A DNA stretch of 64,000 nt. It comes from Hypericum androsaemum. Lineage: Eukaryota > Streptophyta > Magnoliopsida > Malpighiales > Hypericaceae. Within the stretch, counting starts at the first letter, position 1; every line of letters starts with the position of its first letter. Both the position numbers and the translations under genes were made by a program. Shown here piece after piece: positions 25,536 through 36,935 of this stretch. The notes beneath the pieces were generated by a model. That model worked only from the letters and a program-made list of their open reading frames with translations, was not told the origin of the DNA and did no database searches. The stretch lies in contig OZ023192.1 in NCBI GenBank assembly GCA_963995505.1, positions 8,043,001-8,107,000 of the forward strand, written 5' to 3'.

Positions 25536-27478
25536 TTACTTCGTTGGAAGATTCTGGGAGACAAGAGAACTACAGTTAGCTGTTAGAGCCACCATCTGCC
25601 CATCCTCCCACTTCCTCTTCTTAGTGATGAGCTCCTTGAGAAACTTCGAGTATTGCGGTAGTTGATCCAACATCTCAAGGAAAGAAACACTGATTTGGAT
25701 GTTCTTCATCTTCTCCATGAAGCCAATAAACTTGTCATCCATCACATTCTTTTTCTTTACTCTTTGAGGGAATGGTAGTCGAGGAGCTTTAGGTGGTGGT
25801 GGCACGTAGACTTCTTCTTCAGCACTCTCAACCTGTGGACTTCTCTCTTTCTCAGCCTCTACTTCTTTCTCCTCCTCATTGGCTTCCATAGGATCATCAT
25901 TGTTCTTCCGGGTTGCCTCTTGAGAGCTAATTCCTTACCACTCCTCAAAGAAATTGCATTCACATTTCCTCGAGGATTTGTTTCTGTGGAGCTTGGCAGG
26001 GAACCGGAAGCTCTATGGGAACTCGCCTTTGCAATTTCTCCAAGTTGAGTCTCCATATTATGCATCGCGGTAGCTTGTCCCTTGAGAATTTGCTCCAAGT
26101 TGTTCTGTCGTGCACCTTGTTGTTGTATGGCTGCCAAAATTTGGCTTTGTTGGCTAATCACACCTCCAACTTCATGCATAAACTTATCCATCTTCTCAAA
26201 CTTCTCCTCCATAGCACCCATTCTCTCTGTCAAGAACGCACGTGGTTGGAAACCCGGAGGGGGCCCTTGAGGTTGATACCGAAGAGGAGGTCCTTTATCA
26301 GGGACCATCGCCATGTTATCTGCACTACTTCCTCCCGTACCCCTCTAAGAGAAGTTCGGGTGATTTCTCCAACCAGGATTGTAAGTAGAGGAATATGGGT
26401 TGTTTCCCATCCTATTTGCTCCTTGCCCTTGGCCACCCACGAAATTCACTTGTTCCATAGAAGAGCCCAACATGGCACACTCATTCATCTCATGGCCAAC
26501 ATTGCCACAAACTTCACAATTTGTTTGCACAGTAGCCACATTGCTTTTGTTCAAGCTTAATTCCTTCACTTGCTTTGCTAATAAAGATAATTGAGCTTGA
26601 ATTGAGGAGGCAATGTCAACATCAATCACTTCTACTTGCTCCTTTCTCGGTTGCCTAGCTCTCTCATTAGCCATAAGGATGTTTGTAGCTGCTAATTCTT
26701 CCACGATGTGGTAGGCGTCATCCCTCTCTCTTCTAAAAAAGGATCCATTAGAGGCAACATCAACCGTCCCCCTTGTAGAGGGTCCAAGACCAAAGTAAAA
26801 AGTTTGAAGTAAAGACTCCTCTGATATATTGTGGTGTGGACAACTCCTTTGTAATCCCTTGAATCTCCCCCAAGCTTCACTCAACGACTCATTCTCGAAT
26901 TGTTGGAAGTTGTTAATCTCCCTGATGAGTCTATTTGTCTTGGAGAAGGGAAAATACTTGTCAAGGAAGGCATTAGCTAGCTCTTCCCATGTCATAATTG
27001 TTGTCCCAACGAGATTCTTATACCATATCTTTGCTTGGTCCTTCAAGGTAAATGGGAACAACCTAAGCTTCACAGCATCGTCGGTAACTCCATTGTGCTT
27101 GAAGGTGTCGGCTATCTCCAGAAAATTAGCAATATGGTCGTTGGGATCTTCATTCAGTAATCCATAGAATTGGACCGAAGCTTGGAGCATGTGAATCACC
27201 GCTGGCTTGATCTCGAAGGTGTTAGCTTGAATAGCAGGTCTAGGAACTCCGGACATTGCCCCTCTCAAGGTGGGCCTGGCATAGTCCATGAGAGACCTTC
27301 GAGGAACTCCAACTCCTTGCGCATCGGCATGCGGAGCTCCTTGTTGAGCTTCTTGCACATGAGGTTGTGGATTCATCCTTGCTTGTGTCCTTCTCTCTTG
27401 TCGCAATACCCTTTCCAAGTATCCAATGTCAACGTCAACTCCGATCGGAATGTTGTTCGCTGAGCGAGTTGAGCGCAT
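25536..27478 (-). pseudogene. Athila gag
   Basis: The likely start is the Met of MRSTRSANNIP at 27478, the first after the leader. The central gag fold shows PVIHMLQASVQFYGL, DPNDHIANFLEIADTF, LRLFPFTLKDQAKIWYKNL and WEELANAFLDKYFP. A CCHC-like knuckle C-E-V-C-G-N-V-G-H-E-M-N-E-C follows. A TAG at 26345-26347 stands where the related copy has Trp (NFSWRG), and a frameshift lies near 25920 between KELALKR and MEANEEEKE. The coiled region after the knuckle (EEKFEKMDKFMHEVGGVISQ) is shared with 38.2 kb. Gag would form the particle; this copy makes at most a truncated one. Confidence 0.9.
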
Positions 27479-27596
27479 GCGACAAATTAGTACCTTGTAA
27501 GACAAACAACAAAGGCACTAAGTAACCGTAACCAAGTAAACAAAAATAAATATCCCAATCCAAGTTCGTAAGCCAAATTAAGCGTCTAGTACTTAA

Positions 27597-27614
27597 TCCC
27601 CGGCAACGGCCCCA
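27597..27614 (-). other. Primer-binding site of the Athila element
   Basis: On the minus strand TGGGGCCGTTGCCGGGGA starts two bases after the 5' LTR end. It closely resembles the TGGCGCCGTTGCCGGGG site usual in plant Athila/Tat elements, with one base different. tRNA-Asp is the primer usually assigned to that site; I infer the same here. Confidence 0.8.
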
Positions 27615-27616
27615 AT

Positions 27617-29196
27617 TGAAAGGAAGGATTTTCACCCCTCTTGCAATAATGAGTAAGTACGGTATTGTCGTCCCACAAGGACTAAGCTAGTCCGCACATT
27701 CGACTTTACCGCTAGTTTGGGACAATAAGAAATGGAGGTGTCAATTCCAAATACAATATGCTACTTAAAATAAAATTACAACTAAACAAGGTTATGATTT
27801 AAACAATTAAAACAAGAGTGAGCTTGGTACCAATGACAACCTAAATAACCAAATGGCATATGGGGTTTATTAAGTTCGTGTTATGGTCCGGATGTTTCAA
27901 AGGCAACTAATCAACGCTCTCGCGACAAATTAGTCTAAATCGATTCTTAACTAGACTTAGATGAACTAACCACGCTCTCGCGACAAATTAGCCACCTAAT
28001 CTAACTAATCACCAACTATAACCACCATCCTTTGGACAACTAGTCACCTAAGGTGATCTCTCAACAATAGGTTCCTACTCAACTAGTTAAATGGTCCGTT
28101 AATCCTAACCCCTCTCGGCGATTAACATTAACTTTGTTCATAATCAAGGTGATCAATCTAAATTAGGCATTAAACTCATTAACTAGTGCATAAATCTTAA
28201 CATATTAACCCCACAAAACCATTGGCTAAGTAGGTGCCATCAAGGCACCAAACTCACAAATGAACTACTCACTCATGTTCAACATACATCTCAACACATC
28301 CATTGAACAAAGCAAGCAAAGCAAGAACATTAAAAGAGAGAGTAAAGGAAAGCTCAATATAGTCTTCAAGCATCCAATATTCTTCCTTCAAGTTCCCTAC
28401 ACAAGCTTCAACAATGGCTTCCTTTCCTTCTTCTCTAGATTGGCCACGTTTTTCCTCTTCTCCTCTCTTGGTTGGCAGCCACGGATTTCTTTCTTCAAAG
28501 GGAGGGAGAGCCACGTTCTTCTTGGAAGCCAGCAGATAATGAAAATAGAGTCCATGGTGGAGGTGTTGGTGGGAGAGAAGGTGGAAGACAAATTGGCTCA
28601 AATTAAGGAAGTGGAGCACTAATGTCTAAAGTTATCCACTAAGGGAATCCAAGGAAAGGATTTAGAGTGCCAGCCACGAAATTCACTAAGCATGCCCAAG
28701 AATGGGCCCAAAACAAATCCTAAACTTTGGCCCACTCGTCAGATTTGTTGGCAGATTCAAAGGTCAACTTTAGACGCGATTTTACTCCCACTTGGACTCC
28801 GAATTTGAAGAAGTCCATGAAGACAAAGTTGTAGCTCCGGATATCTTATTTCCAATGCCACCTTGCTTGTCTCCATTGGACTTCAGATGAGAAAGTTATC
28901 GACATTTGAGTCGCAAGGGGTCAGTTTTGCTCCACGTTCTCTTGGGTCTCATAAAACGCCAATCGTCCCGGCTGATCCGATCGCCTATGACACATCCCTC
29001 GGCACACGAACGTCCACCATTACCGTAACAAGACTCCTATCAAGAAAGAATCACAATAAAAATCACAAGACTCTACTAAAACGAACATAACACATAATAC
29101 GAGACAATGATGTCAAATAACGAACAAACATACTAGAAACAATAGAAAATCAATACTAAAACATACATAGATGATAGAGTGTTTCCACACTCATCA
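27617..29196 (-). repeat. 5' LTR of the Athila element
   Basis: 1580 bp, the same length as the 3' LTR. I counted seven substitutions against 17569-19148 and no indel. Bounded by GTTAG on the right and the primer-binding site on the left. Confidence 0.95.
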
Positions 29197-29670
29197 GTTA
29201 GTCATATGCATGTGTTAGGTATGTTTGTGCATTGAGTAGCTAAATAAATTGTGATGTATATCTTATTTGTTTACTGAGTGTTCCAAAACACGCATCCCCC
29301 CTCCTATCAGTTTTGCAGGAGCTCGTACATGAGTTGTATAAGTTCAGAGATCTACTATGATTGTACCAAGTCCGCTTTGTTCTCCAGGGCTGGCATCGAG
29401 GTCTCCAGTTTGTATTTTGCTTTTTGATCTAGAAGCTCCGTAGTCACATGATATGTTTTGATCTTGGGAAGTATGTATAATAAAGAAAATAAAGCTTGGC
29501 TTATATTTTGTAAATTTAGAATATGAAACTAAAGGTCATTAAGTCATAATTTTACGTTTAAATACTTATGATTATAAATTTGAATACGTTAGAGGCTGGC
29601 TAAATTTATTTTGTGATTAAAGAAGTCGAAGTCTAGCGCAGGTCACCGATCACAGATTTGGGTCGTGACA
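29197..29670 (+). repeat. 3' LTR of composite element, segment 3 of 3
   Basis: Starts with the right copy of the GTTAG duplication, continues the LTR exactly where 17568 stopped, and ends TGGGTCGTGACA, followed by target duplication CATCG (29671-29675). It is homologous to 8530-8996 and to the inverse of about 4308-4780. Confidence 0.9.
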
Positions 29671-29675
29671 CATCG

Positions 29676-30481
29676 TTGGCAAAGAAGTGCTACGAGATGG
29701 TGGACGGCGAAAAGATCCCAATCCTTGTCCTTAGCCCGCCAGCAAAAAGTTTCCGGATCCTTATCCTTAGCCTGGTCACTCGGGTTTGTCGATCGAGGGT
29801 GGTGAATGGACGACCGATTGTCGGTCACCGTGCTCGTCGCAAGCTCGCTGTCGGGCTCGTCGCACTCTCACCAGTTGCCAGTGTAGGAAGGGAAGAGAAT
29901 AGAGAGGAGGGGCGACTTTGGAGGGGATGAGATGGAGCAGAGCAACGATTAGGGTCCCAATTTCTAACAAAATCTTGGTAAAAAAAGTGGAATGGAGGCC
30001 AAAAGGCAATGGCGTCGGACCGGATGACGTGGCGTGGCCAAAGGCGAACGGCAGACTTGCAAGTGGTGGCTTCCCGTAGGTTCTCATTCTTGACATTTAT
30101 TTCTCTTCCACAGATTAAACTAAAAAAAAGAAGCTACAAGATAAAACAAAGACAAAGAAGCAAAGAAAGAAGAAGATGGGGGCTGTTTAGAGTTGAGAAA
30201 TAACAAAAGAATGGATGAGATTTGGAAGAAGAAGAAGTAAAAGAAGAATAATTATTTCTAAAATGGAGGAGAGAGACGGTTTTGGCGGCCAGATTTAAAA
30301 TGGTAGTGGGGTAGAATCCTTAATTGGTACCAGACGGGTAAAATGTCAAAAGTACCTTTGATAGATTAATGGCCCTTGGATTCAAATATTTTGATTTAAA
30401 ATCAAATCTCATGACCTATAATTAAGTCCTTACCTGGGGACAAGATTTTAGTAGTCTCCACTCAATCCGGTCTCGTTCCTC
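29676..30481. mobile_element. Right part of hairpin DNA element copy 1
   Basis: GC-rich gene-like core (29676-30200) with open frames on both strands but no recognised domain, then AT-rich subterminal text: TTTGATAGATTAATGG, AAAATCAAATCTCATGACC, AGTCTCCACTCAATCC. The subterminal part matches 15750-15870 in copy 2 and, in reverse, 58490-58610. This match is what joins it to 2844-4307. Confidence 0.65.
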
Positions 30482-30495
30482 TCCCCTTCAACCTC

Positions 30496-31063
30496 TTTTT
30501 TCTTGAAAGGTAAAAGGAAAAACCCCTTCAACCACCTCCTCCCCTTCACGCCTCACTCCCCCTCCACTTCATCCTACACAATCAACCACACAACCCAATA
30601 AACTAATCAAAACTTAACCTCAATTCCAACAAAACCTTAACCGAAAAATAAAAACTTGGCAACCAAATTCCAAATCAAAAGAGATCATTATTACAGAGAG
30701 CAATTGATGGGGGAAAGAGAGAACCCTTCGATTTTTTTTTCCCTTTTTGGGCGAAATCGGTCCTCTAATAAAAAGAGTATGGGTTGAACTTAACAAACAG
30801 AAAAATTTCGGGTGAAAAATCTGTGCAAACTATCCGATTCAATCAAATTTCGGGCAGTTGGCAAGCTGGGCGTCCTTACCACCAAAACCAGTACGCTAAA
30901 GTGTCTGATTCACAGTGGAACCACGTTTTAAAAATTTTGGTATTTATGAATAAATGGGTGCACTAGTACCCACCACATTTACCAAAAAAAATTCTAATTT
31001 CTTACCACTCTAACCATTTTTTTAAGGCTAACCAATTTCTATTGATCTTTAAGCTTTAGACTC
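30496..31063. other. Intergenic stretch; no gene
   Basis: C-rich then A-rich sequence. Short frames only (longest 60 codons), with no known motif. Confidence 0.5.
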
Positions 31064-31638
31064 GGCTGCGTTTGTTTCCATGGCTTGGACAGGACTAGAC
31101 ATGGATTTTTGTCCAAGCTTACGTTTGGCACAGAAAATGGACGGGGCAAAATTAAAAATTTGTCCCAGCCGACTCCCAATTTCTTGTCCCATTTATTTCC
31201 ATGGGACAGAAAGTTCTGTCCAAGGATAGAAATTTCTTATATTAGTTTTTTACCATATTATCCTAGATTCTTTCCTTTTTATGTCTTCACTAAGTTTAAT
31301 TAAATTAAGACTAATCATTTTCTCTAATATATATTTTTTCGATCTCATATACAAATTTTTTCAATTCGGATTCAAATATTCAATATTTGTAAACTCATTC
31401 ATTTCTTTTAAAATTTTATATTTCGGATACAAATTCATATAAAGATATAAAATGGTTAATTCAGATATTTGATTAATACATACATATTTACCATTATAGT
31501 ATTTTAATGAGGCTTTCGTATTAGGAATTCAACACACGACTCGATTGCACTGTACATGTACCAAGAATTCTTAATAATACTTATACATTTCCAAAAAAAT
31601 ACATATTTATCAATTATGTGATGGTATATTAAAAATAT

Positions 31639-33041
31639 GGGCAAATTATTCTCACGTCCCTGATCTTTGGTCACCCTCCCCCTAGGGTCCCTGGCTTTTG
31701 AAAAATGATTGTCCCATCCTTAAGTTCTGATGATAATAGACTCTCGGGTCCCTAGCTGACGTCATCGGCTCTTTTTTAACTTTTGGTCATAAAAATGACC
31801 AAAATACCCTTAAACATAAAATAAAAAATTTACCTTCTTCAACCTTTGATTAAGAACAACTAACAACCAAAAATAACCTTTGACTAAGATCAAACTAACA
31901 GAAATCAAGAATACAACCAAGAATATAAAAAAAATCACCTGGACCAAGAGCTAGGAAGACGAGGCACTCAACGATGCCGCCTCAATTAAGCAAATCGAGG
32001 CCAAGGCCTCTTCACATCGAACTACAGGGAGACAGAAGGATCTAACCTTTTCCTTAACATTGGCCGGAGCATCGCCATCAAGGCTCTGAGCCCGATTAGG
32101 TTGGCCGCGGAGGGAGAAGAACCAGAAGGAGCCGAACACGAACGCCGCGGCCGTCACCTGGACCTCCCACCACGACAGCAACATGAACTCGGTCGCCACC
32201 AGCACCGTAACGGCAACATCAACCCCCGCCATAACACCGACCGTCGTCGTTTTCGCTCCTCGGCTTGGAATTCCTTTTCGGTTCTCTTAGGAGAGGGGGT
32301 TAGCGATCTCTTCCAGTGTAGAAATCTGCTCGGTAGGGTTTTGAGAGTGATTGGGACAGGGGAAGAAGAGGACCATTTTTTTGTTTGTTTATTCTTTGAA
32401 ATTAATTAGGGGAAATTTAATTTGTAAGTGAGAGAAATTAAATTAGGAGAGAATGTCAAGGTTAGACCGTTGGGGAAAGATTGAACACGGTAGGGTCAAT
32501 TACTCTTGCTTTCGAGAGGGACAGATTAGGAAATCGACTTCAAAAGAAGAAAAAGTGAAAAGTTCAGTTTGATCACATGTAGGGTTTTGAGAGCGGATAG
32601 GGGATTTATGGGTTTTTAATGGAACCCAAAAAGGTTAATTAGTCGGGGCGACGGCGAGCCTTAGGCTTCTTGTTTGTTTTATTGGGTGTTCTTAATTTTT
32701 AATTGGGATGTTATTGAGTGAGATGTTAATTGGATTTTTTCTTGTTGTTCTTGATGTTCTTGGTTGTGTTCTTGATTTAAGTTAGTTTTATCTTATTTTT
32801 GGGTTGATTTTGGGTTGTTAGTGTTCTTGGTCAAAAGTTGAAGAATGTAAATTTTTTTCTTTTTTGTATAAGGGTATTTTTGTCATTCTATGACCAAAAA
32901 TAAAAAAAGAGCCGATGACATCAGCCAGGGACCCGAGAGTCTATTATCATCAAAACTTAGGGACAAGACAATCATTTTTCAAAAGTCAGGGACCCTAAAG
33001 GGAGGGTGACCAAAGGTCAGGGATGTGAGAGTAATTTGCCC
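31639..33041. mobile_element. Mutator-like element with about 290-bp TIRs and captured GC-rich core
   Basis: Ends GGGCAAATTATTCTCACGTC (31639) and the inverse of GAGAGTAATTTGCCC (33041). The inverted repeats stay alignable through about 31930 and back from about 32750, long TIRs typical of MULEs. Flanks TAAAAATAT (31630-31638) and TAAAAAATT (33042-33050) look like a 9-bp target duplication with two differences, as expected for Mutator. The interior 31940-32700 is far richer in GC than the surroundings and lacks transposase, matching the Pack-MULE pattern of captured host sequence. Confidence 0.85.
31951..32232 (-). pseudogene. Captured gene fragment inside the MULE (unrecognised)
   Basis: 93-codon GC-rich frame starting MAGVDVAVTVLVATEF with two hydrophobic stretches (about residues 6-22 and 25-42), then a polar tail ending in Ser/Ala. 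It could be a membrane-protein first exon carried by the transposon, but I do not recognise the family. The plus-strand overlapping frame (32101-32409) is Arg/His-rich and looks like its shadow. Confidence 0.4.
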
Positions 33042-33402
33042 TAAAAAATTTGTATTATAACTACGATTATCCAAATATGTAAGAAAGAATTTTTTGAAGG
33101 ATTTAGTTTTGAATTTTTTAATGAAAGGATTTCATTTTATTGTAAAATAATTTTTTATATAACTGTAATGATCGATTTTACTCGGATTAATGGATATTCT
33201 TTTTTTGTTATGAATGGTAATTTTGTCAATAACAAAATTTTAGACTGAAATATTACCGTACCAAACAGAGAACTTGATTAAATAGTTAATTATGTACTGA
33301 AGTTACCAAACATAGGACAGAACAGCAAGAATAACCAGGTCTGTCTAGTACTGTCCTGTCCTATATATATAGTTTTGTCCACAAGTTGTACCAAACGCAC
33401 CC

Positions 33403-34232
33403 GTAACATGTCTTACGGTACAACTACATAATCCCTGTATGTGTGCATTTTATGATGGTGGTTATGTGTTTATGCTTACGAGTATGAAATTTGGTAATTT
33501 GAATAATCTGTGAATTGATATGATCAACAGTGTGATGTTGTAATGCGTTAAAGTAGAATCCTGTGTTGTATGTTACAAATTAATGTAGTATACAATAGTA
33601 GGTTGGTAACTTCTAGGATAATATCATAGAATATAAGAATAAAGATCAAATAGTTCATTCTACCACATTCACAAAAATTCTAATTAACATCTTTTATTAG
33701 AAATAAGTCTATTTAGTACTATATACTCATCAAAATTGACCAATTAACACCCCTATACCAATTTTCCGGCGACCTATGACACATCATCGTGTTATGTGGC
33801 ATCCAACACATCAATTTATATCACATAAGCATTAGTTAAGTGGGATCCATTTCTTTTAACACTCTATTGGTCTCCTTAACCCATCCCTCTAGACCTTCAT
33901 GTTGGATCCCTTTGTCTATCAAGAGATCGGGTTTCTAGATTTTGTAAGGTCCACCCGATATCTGCCATTTCGCCAATTCTAACTAAATAATGATGATTTG
34001 AAGTATGGAAAGGTGAACATGAACTAAAAAGTATCACATCGAACCCAGTAAGCTGAATGCCAAACCAGAAGATTACAACCTCCAAAGCTATTTGCTGGAA
34101 GCAAAAGAGATCCACCCAGATAAAAAAAGAATTGGTGAAGACCACAGATAGCATCTAGATAAATTACATAACAAAAGTGCTCCAACGACAAAAATTAGTT
34201 GTATATTAAGCTGTGTAATGAATCTGATTTAA
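33403..34232. other. Intergenic stretch; no gene seen
   Basis: AT-rich and apparently unique in the window. The minus frame 33897-34154 has no recognisable motif and is probably chance. Confidence 0.5.
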
Positions 34233-34483
34233 GAATTTAGGGATCAGGAACCCTAATTGTAGAATTGGGGAAAGAGATAGAATTTAGGAGAAGATATAGA
34301 GGTAGAAACGTTCTGTTTCTTTTAGATTTCACAAATGTCAAGAATAGTTCCAATTATTCTTCCTATCAACTATTTATACTACTTTGATCAATTACAGAAT
34401 GATCACTCTAACTATTCAACTATTGCATTCTAATACAATGTATGTTATAACTCCGCCCTTCAAAAGAACCTTGTTTTCAAGGT

Positions 34484-35519
34484 TCAAGGAACATCGAAAT
34501 CAGCATCTCGAGCCCGTCGATGCACCCTAGCTTTCCTTTGAGCCTTAGCAAAATCTAAAATGCACCTAAAAGTCAAGGTGTGCGCCAAGATCTGCTGACC
34601 CTTATAATGTTCCTTAGCTGCATAAAATTTTGTATATGTGAACAAGTGAGTTGTGAGCCTCTGCAGCAGAAAAACCCATGGTGATTCAGCAGGAATGAGC
34701 AGCTTGAAAGAACAATCATATCTCTGGACAAACAGTGAACTCTCTCCAAAAGACTCAGTATAAGTAAACAACTTGATCGTTGGCTGTTGCAGATGGGAAA
34801 CAGAGAATGAATCTGTTTAACATTGCAGACCTGTAAAGATAGGTGTTGAATCTGCAAAAAGGTGCAGACCTGAAGACACACTTTTCACCTTGACCTTGTT
34901 ATTAAAGATTGAATCAATCTCAAAACACCGGCCATCATCTGCACACAAACTGCCAAAAGTACTCAACCCATGCCATGTAATTCCCAACGATACAATTGTC
35001 TTTATTTTCTCAAATTTCCTCACATATTTTTTAACTACAGCAACCAATTTCAACAAATACATGTTGCCAATCAGATCTTTTATAAGCTCCTCAACATGTT
35101 TGTTTAATGCATACTTGGTCACCAAAAATTGCAGAATGCGAGCCTTCTGATCTTCAAATTTTTTATTTTGAATCCTTCCAAAAGGCATATATGTTCTTGT
35201 CCTTCCATTGCCGTCAAATTGTTGATGTAACAGTAAGCTTCCATCAAGTGAAAGACATTCACAACTCTGTTGTTTGCATTCTTGTATTTGATCTTACTTG
35301 TCATGTCATCAACTTCAACTTTGTACCAAGTGACAAAAAAAAAACAAAGCTGTAGTAAGCAATGTAATATAACGATGCAGGAAGCAATGTACCAATGCCA
35401 TCTTCTGCTACCCTATCTTTGTGATGTTTCCCTGTAAAAGTTTCTGGTGGCCTTCCCCGATGCAGACCATCTGGCAACCCTATTTCACTAATCTCTTCCC
35501 AGTTATTTTGCAACCAAAA
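34484..35519 (-). other. 3' part of the degenerate gypsy element, unrecognised
   Basis: Minus frames 35188-34817 and 34771-34484 show no known retroelement domain. The segment lies where RT to integrase should be, so it is either foreign sequence or decayed beyond recognition. Confidence 0.35.
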
Positions 35520-36029
35520 AACTTCTTTGAAGGCCTTCTTTCTACTCTTTTTCAATGTAACTGGTAGCTGCTCACTCTGCAAAAAGACTAGCTCATCAAC
35601 AGTAACAGGGTCAGCAGTAGTAGAACCTGCTTTAGTTGCCTACAATTGCAACAATTCCTTTTTCAACATTCCCTTAAACATAGTACACTTTTCACCCCTT
35701 TTTAACACAGCCTGCATTTGCCAGAAATCAAACTCCAAAGAAGTTCCAGGTTGTTCACCTTTCATCTAGTCAGTTCCTAGAACAACATCATACCCTCCAA
35801 GCTTAAGAATTCTGAGATCACTTGTAAACTTCTGTCCTCCCATCTCCTACCGAAGTCTTTTACAAAGTTCTTTGCTCACCATCTGCTCACCATTAGCAAC
35901 TGTTACCACCAAAGTAGGTATAAACTCAGTTTGTAATGACAAGTTGTGAACTACTGTGCTATCAACAAAACTAAATTTGCTTCCAGAATCCAACAAAACC
36001 AACAAGGGTTTTTCCATGCTCTTTCCCAT
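35520..36029 (-). pseudogene. gypsy protease and linker remnant
   Basis: Minus-strand text KPLLVLLDSGSKFSFVDSTV is the retropepsin strand with D-S-G, followed by VVTVANGEQMVSKELCKRL and, across stops, LRILKLGGYDVVLG and LEFDFWQMQAVL, the usual protease-to-RT linker of Ty3/gypsy elements. At least two stops interrupt it, and the RT that should follow is missing. Confidence 0.75.
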
Positions 36030-36350
36030 ATCTTCAGAGTTCTGCTCATGTTGACCTTTCCTACAGCCTCAACAGCTTGTATTAAATTAACTGCAACTCC
36101 CTCCTCCTCTTGAGCCATGGAATCCATGTAAGAATAAGAACCAGTCCCTAAAACTCCACACAACTGGTACAACAGTGTTGCTGCTACCTCCAAACCTTGT
36201 AGGCTACCTTTTTTTAAGCATAGCACTAATTGCAGACTCATGTAAGATGGCCAATAGAATAACATCTATTAGAGAAGCTGGTTTAGATACTAACACCATT
36301 GCATGAATATCATCTTCTAGGCCAGCCAAGAAACTGGAAACAAAATATTG

Positions 36351-36935
36351 CTATGATAGAAACCTATTCTTAACTAACATTAATCCTTTTAACTCCTCGA
36401 ACTTGGCCAAATAATCCTCAACAGTACTGGTCTGTTTAAGCTGATTAAATTCCTTAACCAAGGTCTCGTATCCCTGATTCCCAAATCTTGAATACGATCT
36501 CGCACCTTTGTTGTTCACGATCCAATAAAGGAACCAAATATCAGCATTGTCCTTTAAGTAAATCGATGCTAAATCCACTTTCCTATCCTTCGGTACTTAA
36601 TTCAATATGAAATACTTTTCACGACGTCTCGCCCAAGAACGAGGGTTCAACCCAACAAACATGGGTATGTCCAAACGAGGCAGAGGGAAAAGAACATGAC
36701 TTACCTCATGTGACCCCTCCAGCTGGTGAGGCCTAGGTCGCGACATTTCTCTCATCTCCTCCGGTTGGTTTCCCATTCGGTTACCAGTGCATTCACCCCT
36801 TCCACCCGTCCTCCTCAACTCCGATGGTAGAGGCGATATGGGTGATTTAGATTTAGGGTTCTCATCCACACCCTTCTCGCGGTTCGATCTTACTGCCTTG
36901 ATTGCCTCCATTAATTTCTCCATCTGAACTTTCAT
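36351..36935 (-). pseudogene. gypsy gag remnant
   Basis: Minus frame 36935-36597 has a charged N-terminus, a Pro/Arg-rich linker and RLDIPMFVGLNPRSWARRRE. Frame 36578-36351 continues with MDLASIYLKDNADIWFLYWI and FNQLKQTSTVEDYLAKFEEL, the standard plant gag capsid pattern. A stop or short indel separates them. Together with the adjacent protease this fixes the element as Ty3/gypsy. Confidence 0.78.

Larger units (their letters stand above)
17569..29196 (-). mobile_element. Athila-type Ty3/gypsy retrotransposon, complete, target duplication GTTAG
   Basis: 11.6-kb element on the minus strand: 5' LTR 29196-27617, PBS, gag-protease-RT-RNase H-integrase, a shrunken third ORF, a polypurine tract at the LTR edge (GTGTGGGGGTG on minus), 3' LTR 19148-17569. 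It is flanked by GTTAG at 17564-17568 and 29197-29201. Assignment to Athila rests on the PBS, the MDDF form of the RT catalytic box, and the third-ORF text shared with two other copies here. By eye the 1580-bp LTRs differ at seven positions (about 0.4%), which means a recent insertion, yet the polyprotein has five stops and one frameshift. Confidence 0.95.
4308..29670 (+). mobile_element. Composite LTR retroelement with inverted terminal LTRs, target duplication CATCG
   Basis: Order on the plus strand: full LTR in reverse (4308-6722), the element's 3' internal sequence in reverse (6723-7979), a 5'-truncated forward LTR (7984-8996), primer-binding site (9001), internal region (8997-13001), and a forward 3' LTR starting at 13002 and ending at 29670 after two later insertions. 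The outer ends read TGTCA and TGACA, the same LTR end facing outward on both sides. They are flanked by the 5-bp duplication CATCG (4303-4307 and 29671-29675). The rearranged molecule therefore appears to have integrated as a unit. The internal region has no gag or pol that I can find, so this is a LARD-like non-autonomous element, dependent on proteins from another element. Confidence 0.85.
2844..30481. mobile_element. Hairpin-ended DNA transposon, copy 1, split by nested retroelements
   Basis: The left part (about 2844-4307) and right part (29676-30481) belong to one non-autonomous element interrupted by the retroelement at 4308-29670. The left end carries a near-perfect palindrome at 2873-2895, with arms GTGGGGACTAG and CTAGTCCCCAC around one base. 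The right end, read inward, begins GGATTGAGTGGAGACTA, similar to the left GATTTGGTGGGGACTA. The same terminal sequences bound copy 2 (about 13.3-15.9 kb), and one end recurs at 58.5 kb. A 14-bp direct repeat TCCCCTTCAACCTC (2830-2843 and 30482-30495) is a candidate target duplication, but it is longer than usual for TIR elements and similar C-rich text lies nearby. The unnested element would be about 2.3 kb. No transposase is visible. The superfamily is uncertain (Mutator-like or foldback-like). Confidence 0.6.
31064..33402. mobile_element. TIR element with GGNTGCGTTTG ends, split by a MULE
   Basis: The left end GGCTGCGTTTGTTTCC and the reverse complement of the right end GGGTGCGTTTGGTAC form imperfect terminal inverted repeats. 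Both are followed by repeated GGACAGGAC/GTCCTGTCC text that can fold back on itself. Removing the nested element (31639-33041) leaves about 0.9 kb, a MITE-like size. The ends resemble PIF/Harbinger-type MITEs, but I could not find a convincing target duplication, so the superfamily is open. Confidence 0.55.

Noticed and set aside
24745..25665. Plus-strand frames of 130 and 145 codons
   Set aside because: Antisense to the protease-RT part of the polyprotein; no motifs of their own.
33897..34154. 85-codon hydrophobic minus frame
   Set aside because: No motif, homologue or splice context recognised; consistent with chance in AT-rich DNA.
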